26,872 nt of DNA from Bacillota bacterium (lineage in GTDB: Bacteria; Bacillota; Clostridia; Lachnospirales; Lachnospiraceae). A program made the translations under genes and the position numbers. The stretch covers positions 1 to 26,872 of the forward strand of contig JAFACO010000336.1 in the NCBI GenBank assembly GCA_023425485.1. The letters are read 5' to 3'. Below the pieces are notes generated by a model, which worked only from the letters and a program-made list of their open reading frames with translations, did no database searches and had not been told where the DNA came from. This document shows, one piece after another, positions 20,626-26,872 of the stretch (positions are counted from its first letter, which is position 1; each line of letters opens with the position of its first letter).

Positions 20626-23448
20626 ATGCAAAGAAAAATAAAAGCAGTAGTTATGGCAGTTATCCTATTAGCGATAACTGTACTTGGAGCGATTCAGCCG
20701 ATGGTAACAGTCAAAGCAGCGCAGCAGTTTACGATTAATCTTCATTATCACCGCTATGGAGGGGACTATGAAGGTTGGAATGTATGGTCTTGGCCATCTG
20801 GCGGAGAAGGCGCAGCCTTTGAATTTGGAGCTGAAGATGAGTTTGGTAAGGTTGCAACGTATACACTGGAAGTGGGAGATGATATATCGCAGATAGGTTT
20901 TATTATACGTCAATCCACCAGCAGCAACGCCTGGAACCTAAAAGATACCAACAGTGATCGTTTCATTGACGTAACGAAAGCAAATGACGGCGTAATTGAC
21001 ATCTATGCAGTACAAGACGATCCTAATTTTGGATATACGGAGGACGAGATGAGTTTGGCACCAAAAATTATGGAAGCAGCAATTGAGAATGCATCACAGA
21101 TTGATTTTAGAGTAACGACAGCATTTGATAGTACAGCAGCTGATCTTGCTGCTAAGGTTGTTGTAAAGGACACAGAGGGAGTGACTTATCCGGTAAAGGA
21201 AGTAACCAGCTCTGAAGGTAAGGAAGCTTTATCTGCCAGTGTTATTATGGAACAACCCCTGGATTTATTTAAAAAATACACTTTAGTTTTTGGAGATTTT
21301 GGTGAAATGACAGTATCTAATGTAAAAGTATTTTCTACCCCTGAATTTGAAGAAGCATTTTATTATGAGGGTTCTGACCTTGGAGCAGTTTGGTCTGAAC
21401 AGGAAACAAATTTCCGCCTTTGGGCACCTACTGCTACAGAGGTTGTACTTAATCTATTTGAAGAAGGTATAGGAATTAACACAATAGAAAATATTCCTAT
21501 GACAAAGGATGTAAAAGGTACCTGGGTAACCACAAAAACAGGCGATTTAAACGGTATCTATTACACCTATTCCGTAACGGTTGATGGTATAACGAAGGAA
21601 GCAGTAGATCCATATGCAAAGGCTACTGGTGTAAATGGTGATCGCGGAATGGTTATTAATCTTGCAGCAACCAATCCAGAAGGTTTTGAGAAGGATACCA
21701 AACCAGCATTGGTAAATGCAACAGATGCTGTTATTTACGAGCTGCATATTCGAGATTTTTCTGTTGATAAGAGTTCTGGAATTAAGAATAAAGGTAAATA
21801 TCTTGCATTTACAGAAAAGGGAACCACGAATTCCAAGGGTGATAAGACAGGTATTGATTATCTGGTTGATTTAGGAGTAACAAGTGTACATTTACTTCCA
21901 TCCTTTGACTATGCAACCGTAGATGAGACAAAGTTAGTTAATAATCAATTTAACTGGGGTTACGATCCAGAAAATTATAATGTTCCTGAAGGATCCTATT
22001 CTACCAATCCACAAAAGGGTGAGGTACGTGTTAACGAGTACAAACAGATGGTTCAGTCTCTTCATGAGAGTAATATTCGAGTAATTATGGACGTGGTATA
22101 TAATCATACCTCTTCCAGTACGGATTCTAACTTAAATAAAGTGGTGCCGGGTTATTATTACCGTATGAATGATGATGGAACATTTTCAAATGCATCCGGT
22201 TGTGGAAATGAGACAGCTTCCGAGCGTGCAATGATGCGTAAATACATTGTTGATTCGGTAGTTTACTGGGCAACAGAGTATCATGTAGATGGCTTCCGCT
22301 TTGACTTAATGGGTATTCATGATATCGATACCATGAATGCTGTAAGAGAAGCTTTAGACAAAATTGATCCAACTATTATGGTGTACGGCGAAGGCTGGAC
22401 AGCCGGTTCTTCACCACTTCCAGATGAGCAGAAGGCTTTAAAGGCTAATATGGCTTCTATGGATTCTGATATTGCAGCTTTCAGTGATGATCTTAGAGAT
22501 GGTATCAAGGGTAGTGTATTTGATTCCATGGATCGTGGTTTTGTATCAGGAAAAGCTGGTATGGAAAACATCATTAAGTTTGGTGTTGTAGGTTCCACAG
22601 ATCATCCACAGATTGACTACTCTTTACTTAATTACTCAACTGCATGGTGGGCAAAAGAGCCGACACAATCAGTTAGTTATGCTTCTGCACATGATAACAA
22701 TACCTTATGGGATAAGCTTGCAATCTCTAACGGTGATGACAGTGAAGCAGATCGTAAGAAAATGAATATGTTATCCTCTGCAATTGTTCTTACCTCTCAA
22801 GGTATTCCCTTCTTCCAGGCTGGTGAAGAAATTCTCCGCAGCAAGCCAAGAGAAGATGGCTCAGGCTTTGATGAAAATAGCTATAATTCTACAGATGCAG
22901 TTAATAGCATTAAATGGGATACAGTTACAACCAATAAGGACGTTTATGAATATTATAAGGGACTAATTGCTTTCCGTAAGGCACATGCAGCGCTGCGTAT
23001 GACTACGACAGCTGATGTTCAGGCGAATCTGACCTTCTTGGATGGTTTAGAGGATAATGTAGTTGCTTATACAATTAACAATTCACCTAATGGCGAGACA
23101 GCTAAAGCAATTTGTGTAATCTTTAATGCAAACAAAGCAGCTACCGCTGTAACAGTTCCTGAAGGTGACTGGAATGTATATGTAAAGGGCGATAAAGCAG
23201 GTACAGAAATTCTTGAGACAATATCAGGTGGTAGTGTGTCTGTAGATCCAATCTCTACGCTTGTATTGGTTCAAGAAGATAAGACAATAGAGCCTACAGA
23301 TACACCTGCTACGGATGATGGACAGAGTACAGATTCTTCTGATGAGAAAGCATCTACAAATGTAGCTGTAATTATTGCTGCGATTGGTGCAGCAGTTCTT
23401 GTTATTGCAGGGGCGATTGTGGTATTTTTTAAGAAGAGAAAGAAATAA
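20626..23448 (+). CDS. pulA: Surface-anchored type I pullulanase (GH13_14)
   Basis: A 940-residue exported enzyme that cuts alpha-1,6 branches in pullulan and starch. A signal peptide (1-32, ending VKAA) is followed by a CBM41 starch-binding domain (about 36-130), an Ig-like domain (140-235) and CBM48 (245-335). The GH13 barrel follows. The type I signature YNWGYDP appears as FNWGYDP (442-448). Other blocks are DVVYNH (489-494), the nucleophile Asp560 in DGFRFD, the acid Glu589 in YGEGW and Asp690 in AHDNN. A Thr/Ser/Asp-rich linker leads to a membrane segment (911-934) and the basic tail KKRKK, so it stays attached to the cell membrane instead of by LPXTG. GGGAGG precedes ATG. Confidence 0.96.
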   Translation: MQRKIKAVVMAVILLAITVLGAIQPMVTVKAAQQFTINLHYHRYGGDYEGWNVWSWPSGGEGAAFEFGAEDEFGKVATYTLEVGDDISQIGFIIRQSTSSNAWNLKDTNSDRFIDVTKANDGVIDIYAVQDDPNFGYTEDEMSLAPKIMEAAIENASQIDFRVTTAFDSTAADLAAKVVVKDTEGVTYPVKEVTSSEGKEALSASVIMEQPLDLFKKYTLVFGDFGEMTVSNVKVFSTPEFEEAFYYEGSDLGAVWSEQETNFRLWAPTATEVVLNLFEEGIGINTIENIPMTKDVKGTWVTTKTGDLNGIYYTYSVTVDGITKEAVDPYAKATGVNGDRGMVINLAATNPEGFEKDTKPALVNATDAVIYELHIRDFSVDKSSGIKNKGKYLAFTEKGTTNSKGDKTGIDYLVDLGVTSVHLLPSFDYATVDETKLVNNQFNWGYDPENYNVPEGSYSTNPQKGEVRVNEYKQMVQSLHESNIRVIMDVVYNHTSSSTDSNLNKVVPGYYYRMNDDGTFSNASGCGNETASERAMMRKYIVDSVVYWATEYHVDGFRFDLMGIHDIDTMNAVREALDKIDPTIMVYGEGWTAGSSPLPDEQKALKANMASMDSDIAAFSDDLRDGIKGSVFDSMDRGFVSGKAGMENIIKFGVVGSTDHPQIDYSLLNYSTAWWAKEPTQSVSYASAHDNNTLWDKLAISNGDDSEADRKKMNMLSSAIVLTSQGIPFFQAGEEILRSKPREDGSGFDENSYNSTDAVNSIKWDTVTTNKDVYEYYKGLIAFRKAHAALRMTTTADVQANLTFLDGLEDNVVAYTINNSPNGETAKAICVIFNANKAATAVTVPEGDWNVYVKGDKAGTEILETISGGSVSVDPISTLVLVQEDKTIEPTDTPATDDGQSTDSSDEKASTNVAVIIAAIGAAVLVIAGAIVVFFKKRKK

Positions 23449-23618
23449 AGCTAGATAAGTGATTAGAGTGTCTTATTATACTACCATTATTCAAATTTAT
23501 AAATGTGAAGTTAAAGTGTATATGATACTCTATATAATATGATAATTTAACATAATTCAAATCGTGATAAAGACAGAATATACCATACAGGTGAATTATT
23601 ATCTGGTGCTTTAACAGT

Positions 23619-23667
23619 AAGAGGATATACTACGTGATATTTAACACGCGCGGTATATCCTCTTTTT
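23619..23667 (+). terminator. Terminator after the pullulanase gene
   Basis: AAGAGGATATAC (23619-23630) pairs exactly with GTATATCCTCTT (23653-23664), followed by TTTTT. It lies between the convergent pullulanase and DUF4179 genes. The rest of 23449-23709 shows no gene. Confidence 0.9.
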
Positions 23668-23709
23668 AGGAACAAAATGGAGTTAGTAGGCTATCGTAGT
23701 ATAGTATAT

Positions 23710-25080
23710 TTAATTAATTTGAATTTCTATTGGTGCTGTTAATGCTCGCATAGGACTGTAATTCCATTGAAGCAGAAAGTGATGGTCTATAAAGTCTGGA
23801 ATAACATAGTATACCTGATAGATGGTTTCATCCTTCTCAATTGTTGTTGATGAGGAGAGAGATTTAAAGTGGTATTCCTTAGAGTTAATATCGTAGTAGT
23901 TAGAACTAATTAATTCACCAAGTTCATCTGTTCGAACAACGGTTCTTAATGTAATATATAAATCCTTTTCCCGCATCTCCATTGCCTCTACCGTGACACC
24001 TTCTGGAAGATTCGTAATCGTCTTGTCATCATAACGAACCTCACCATAAAGTTCTTCCTTTTTAATCATAGTTATGCCTTGAATGGATAAGGTTAAGTGC
24101 TTTGCGTCAGCAAAGAAGCTGCTTTCATAGAACAGGGACTGTTTTAGATCAGTTCCGCTACCAGTTCCAGTTATGCCACCTTTTGAAGTGCCATACGTAT
24201 TGCCTTTATCATCTGTAAAAATAATATCAAGGTTCTCAATAATAGCAGTATTACTCTCAACATACTCAAAATATAATCTCGATTGGGTTGGATAAATGGC
24301 AAGCTTCTCAAAATAGATCTGTTGTCCGTCTATGGTAATTGTTTTATCAATTAAGACCGAGTCAACGATACGGGTGTAGGTATCATCAGGCTTTAAGTTA
24401 AGTGTAAATAAATAATCTTTTCCCTGTAAAGCAGGCTCCTCGGGTATAGTAAATGGATCACTTGCTTCGGCTAGGCTTAAGTCTTCACCTGGATATTTAA
24501 AATTCTCGTCAACATTTACTGTTAACTGTACGTTCAGCTCCTTTGGAATCGGAGAATCAAAGAAATCTAACTTTATCTCTGCTAGTTCTCTTGACTGATA
24601 ATAAGTTGCAGAACTTATTGCAGCCACAATTGGTTGTTGATTCTCGTCGGTTATCTCAAAGTGAAAGCGTCCAGTTGGTACGGGTGCATCAATTCGATAG
24701 AAGACGGAGATATGACCTGCATCAACAATCATAGATTTTATAGAAACCGTCACGTCCTCATTGGTTTGGCTGTAATCAACCATTTGGTAATAATCATTTT
24801 CCACCGCTGTTTTTAGACTACTATTAAACGAAACAGCAGCTACAAATTCCTCCATGAAAGGGAGATCACTCACGGCAAGTGCGATGGATGGGAAAAGGTT
24901 AATCATAAGAATAAATGCGGCAGCAGCGGAACATAAAGAGAGGAGTGGTGCTTTTATAAAGCGGGTTATACCTTTGTTCTGCTTTGCTCTGTCAATTGCT
25001 TTATAAGTTGCATATTCAAGTGCTATGGGAGTATGATTTAGTTCATTCTTTAGTAACAGATATTCTTCCTTTCGATTCAT
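23710..25080 (-). CDS. DUF4179 membrane protein, probable anti-sigma factor
   Basis: A 456-residue protein with a short cytoplasmic start (1-44), one membrane segment (about 45-70, PLLSLCSAAAAFILMINLFP) and a long extracellular part. DUF4179 lies around 70-165 (LPFMEEFVAAVSFNSSLKTA...) and is followed by beta-rich segments. Its ATG touches the stop codon of the upstream ECF sigma gene, and its ribosome site GGAGG lies inside that gene. This coupled arrangement is the usual ECF sigma/anti-sigma unit, so it most likely holds the sigma factor at the membrane until an envelope signal is sensed. The signal is unknown. Confidence 0.82.
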   Translation of the reverse strand: MNRKEEYLLLKNELNHTPIALEYATYKAIDRAKQNKGITRFIKAPLLSLCSAAAAFILMINLFPSIALAVSDLPFMEEFVAAVSFNSSLKTAVENDYYQMVDYSQTNEDVTVSIKSMIVDAGHISVFYRIDAPVPTGRFHFEITDENQQPIVAAISSATYYQSRELAEIKLDFFDSPIPKELNVQLTVNVDENFKYPGEDLSLAEASDPFTIPEEPALQGKDYLFTLNLKPDDTYTRIVDSVLIDKTITIDGQQIYFEKLAIYPTQSRLYFEYVESNTAIIENLDIIFTDDKGNTYGTSKGGITGTGSGTDLKQSLFYESSFFADAKHLTLSIQGITMIKKEELYGEVRYDDKTITNLPEGVTVEAMEMREKDLYITLRTVVRTDELGELISSNYYDINSKEYHFKSLSSSTTIEKDETIYQVYYVIPDFIDHHFLLQWNYSPMRALTAPIEIQIN

Positions 25081-25548
25081 TTAATCTACCTCCAATTCTA
25101 ACTTTAACAAGGACAATGCCTTTCGTTGCCTTGTAGCTACGGTGCCCTGTGGCAGTTTTAGGATTTGTGCAGTCTCAACCAGGGTATAATCATTAAAGTA
25201 ACGAAGATTTATAATGGTTTGCAAATCCATGGGCAGCTTACCAATTGCCTCCTTCAAAGGCATAGAGTCATAATCCTTATGTATCAGCAGGGGAAGACTT
25301 TCTTCCAGATGGAACCTCTTAATTCGCCGCAGTTCTTTTTTGCATACGTTAATCAGAATTCGGGTTACCCAGGTTTTAAAATATTCTTGCTGCTTTAATT
25401 GTCTCAAATTCCGATAGGCAAGAAAAATAGTTTCATCCACAGCCTCCAGTGCCGCTGACTCATTTTTGAGATATAGAAAAGCAATACGATAGAGTTGCTG
25501 CTTCATCGCATCAATTTCAGATATGAAATGTTCTTCCGGAAGTTTCAT
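25081..25548 (-). CDS. ECF-type RNA polymerase sigma factor
   Basis: A 155-residue sigma-70 family factor of the ECF group. Region 2 (about 10-75) contains LYRIAFLYLKNESAALEAVD and the -10-binding block FKTWVTRILINVCKKELRR. Region 4 (about 100-150) contains LPMDLQTIINLRYFNDYTLV and the helix-turn-helix AQILKLPQGTVATRQRKAL. There is no region 1 or 3. AAAGGAA precedes ATG. It is followed without a gap by its probable anti-sigma partner. The gene likely activates its own operon. ATTAGAGT at 25579-25586 (ACTCTAAT on the minus strand) resembles part of an ECF -10, but no convincing -35 was found. Confidence 0.9.
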   Translation of the reverse strand: MKLPEEHFISEIDAMKQQLYRIAFLYLKNESAALEAVDETIFLAYRNLRQLKQQEYFKTWVTRILINVCKKELRRIKRFHLEESLPLLIHKDYDSMPLKEAIGKLPMDLQTIINLRYFNDYTLVETAQILKLPQGTVATRQRKALSLLKLELEVD

Positions 25549-25639
25549 TCAGTCGTTCCTTTCTTTTGCTTTCTATCTATTAGAGTCAGGAGAATGTAAA
25601 ATTTATTTCGAGGTAGAAAAAATATTTCAGAATCAAATA

Positions 25640-25790
25640 CATATAGAATAATATAAAAGAATGAAAGGGATTTTAAAAGATATTTAAAAGAAATAAAAGA
25701 AATAAAAGAATAAAAGAAATAAAAGAAATATAAGAAATATAAGGAATTTAAAAGAGATTTAAAAGATATTTAGTAGAATAATAATAAAAA
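25640..25790. repeat. Purine-rich low-complexity repeat tract
   Basis: Almost only A and G with scattered T on the plus strand. Overlapping units are based on AAATAAAAG and AAATATAAG, then AGATTTAAAAGATATTTA. It fills most of the 354-bp gap between the sigma gene and the next gene. There is no open frame with a ribosome site and no hairpin of note. Confidence 0.7.
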
Positions 25791-25902
25791 GTGTACTAAA
25801 AAAGATAAAATAATTGCGTATCCTATTGGAGAGTTTTTATGTAATAGAGAAAGTTGTTTATCGATTGTAATAGAAGTAATCTATTAATTGCGTTCAATCT
25901 CG

Positions 25903-26337
25903 TTAGTTTGGTTGAGTTTCTGTTAATAGGTCAAGCAGCTTTATTAGAGTGTTTCTATATACCTCTTGAGTTTGTAAATCACCTACAACCATATATTCCT
26001 TTTGTCCTTCTAACACCGTATAATTTGATTTGAATTGCAGCACTGATTCCATAACGTCCCTTAAAACCTGATAGGTACTATTCTGGGAAATTGCAGCAAT
26101 CTTTGAAAAATCCTTGGATATCAGCAGATTTACCTCTAAGTTGCTAAAGAGAGGAAAAGAGATAAGTCCTAGGTCAATATCAGAATCCTTTTGAAAAGTA
26201 ACGCAATTTATGGAGGAAAAGCGGTGTTCAGACATATTGTTCATGGCTTGGAGAAAAGCTGATGTATTATCTCCAAGGTAATCCGTAAGGTACTGGTGGT
26301 TATCAGCGTCATTGTCTGAAATACGGGAAAAATACAT
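25903..26337 (-). CDS. Protein of unknown function (144 residues)
   Basis: I do not recognise this protein. It is acidic to neutral, soluble and without membrane segments: MYFSRISDNDADNHQYLTDY, then a mixed middle (DIDLGLISFPLFSNLEVNLL) and a helical C-terminus ending LIKLLDLLTETQPN. The start is uncertain. GGGAGGAG lies about 18 bases upstream of the ATG, too far for a normal ribosome site, with no in-frame start between. The next in-frame ATGs (about residues 31 and 34) have none. It may be the remnant of a longer gene or start unusually. It lies between the ECF operon and aroA, all on the minus strand. There is nothing to assign a role. Confidence 0.5.
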   Translation of the reverse strand: MYFSRISDNDADNHQYLTDYLGDNTSAFLQAMNNMSEHRFSSINCVTFQKDSDIDLGLISFPLFSNLEVNLLISKDFSKIAAISQNSTYQVLRDVMESVLQFKSNYTVLEGQKEYMVVGDLQTQEVYRNTLIKLLDLLTETQPN

Positions 26338-26385
26338 ACAAAAAGCGAAGAACAGCTCCTCCCAATTATGTTATATAGTTTCTAA

Positions 26386-26399
26386 ATAGATTAATCTAT
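26386..26399. promoter_or_regulatory. 14-bp perfect palindrome
   Basis: ATAGATTAATCTAT lies about 50 bp upstream of the unknown minus-strand gene, near TATATAAC on that strand. It is a possible operator, with no recognised consensus. Confidence 0.35.
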
Positions 26400-26479
26400 A
26401 ACAAAGAGGGATAAAAGATGGCTTCGCTTAAATAAATTCTTTTATGTCTTAATTAAAACATAGTATCTGCTTATTAACT

Positions 26480-26872
26480 TTATTGATGCAAACTTTCTAA
26501 GTCAGAATAAAAGTTAGGATAGGAGATATCCACGCATTCCGCATGAATGATGTCGGTTTCTCCCTCGCATAGCATAGCTGCAATTGCAAAAGACATTGCT
26601 ATACGGTGGTCGTGTTTACTTTCAATCACAGCTCCGTGTAAAGGCTTTCCGCCTTTGATTATCATACCATCAGAAGTTGCAGTGATGTCAGCACCCATTT
26701 TATTTAAGTTTTCTACCATGACATCAATACGATTTGATTCTTTTACCTTAAGTTCGGAAGCATCCTTTATTATAGTTTGTCCTTTTGCAAAACAAGCTAA
26801 GACAGCAATAATCGGAATTTCATCTATTAGGGTAGGTATCATTGCTCCGCTAATCTCTATTCCAACTAAATC
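26480..26872 (-). CDS. aroA: 3-phosphoshikimate 1-carboxyvinyltransferase, C-terminal part
   Basis: The reading frame is open to the end of the window (the last bases read DLVGIEISGA in frame before the first internal Met), so this is the 3' portion only; about two thirds of the gene lies outside. EPSP synthase joins phosphoenolpyruvate to shikimate-3-phosphate in the chorismate pathway. Conserved blocks are PTLIDEIPIIAVLACFAKG with the catalytic Asp of the LIDEIP motif, LKVKESNRI, the glycine-rich SDGMIIKGG, and HDHRIAMSFAIAA near the end. A stop codon follows LESLHQ. No ribosome site can be judged. Confidence 0.95.
   Translation of the reverse strand, partial: DLVGIEISGAMIPTLIDEIPIIAVLACFAKGQTIIKDASELKVKESNRIDVMVENLNKMGADITATSDGMIIKGGKPLHGAVIESKHDHRIAMSFAIAAMLCEGETDIIHAECVDISYPNFYSDLESLHQ

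Overview
The window is AT-rich, has strong AAGGAGG ribosome sites and SigA-type promoters (TTGACA-17-TATAAT), and carries a T-box, an ECF sigma/DUF4179 pair, a very long acyl-CoA dehydratase activase-type protein and a C_GCAxxG_C_C protein. Together these point to an anaerobic low-GC Firmicute, most likely a Lachnospiraceae member (Lachnoclostridium/Clostridium phytofermentans-like). That placement is inference. No transposase, phage gene, rRNA, tRNA or CRISPR array is visible.

Layout. 1-3540 holds an XRE regulator, then a DUF2975 - small XRE - DUF4173 membrane-protein cluster with a palindrome over its promoter. 3540-3860 is a convergent intergenic region with seven tandem 18/16-bp repeats that run into the arm of a perfect hairpin. 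3861-5735 (minus) is a YtrA-type GntR - ABC ATPase - permease operon with a clear promoter and a TTG start. 6081-8051 encodes two family 2 glycosyltransferases. 8100-10114 is ilvN-ilvC, with a terminator-like hairpin ahead of ilvN and a ~210-nt fold-back after ilvC. 10364-12629 encodes a HAD phosphatase and an Lsa/CplR-like ABC-F protein. 12640-13504 holds a nested palindrome and two small genes, one of them the lysine-rich 41-residue gene on the minus strand. 13779-18005 is a 1408-residue activase-type iron-sulfur protein, followed by a convergent C_GCAxxG_C_C gene. 18647-20534 is tyrS under a Tyr-specifier T-box. 20626-23448 is a surface-anchored type I pullulanase. 23710-25548 (minus) is an ECF sigma factor with a DUF4179 anti-sigma-like protein. 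25903-26337 (minus) is an unrecognised protein, and 26480-26872 (minus) is the C-terminal part of aroA.

How the genes work together. Branched-chain amino acid synthesis (ilvN, ilvC), tyrosyl-tRNA charging under T-box control, aromatic synthesis (aroA) and starch/pullulan breakdown are chromosomal housekeeping and saccharolytic functions. They are separated by small regulatory and envelope-stress cassettes. The main unexplained structure is a family of composite palindromic intergenic repeats (about 5949-5998, 12639-12827 and 19101-19230). They share two short hairpin cores, AAGC-TC-GA...TCGCT and GAAAGCAAGCTTTC, but these cores sit inside long, nearly perfect complementary arms whose sequences differ between copies. 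I found no complete new protein-coding system. The best leads are these nested palindromes, the hairpin-linked tandem repeats, the ilvN and HAD leader regions, and the small genes.
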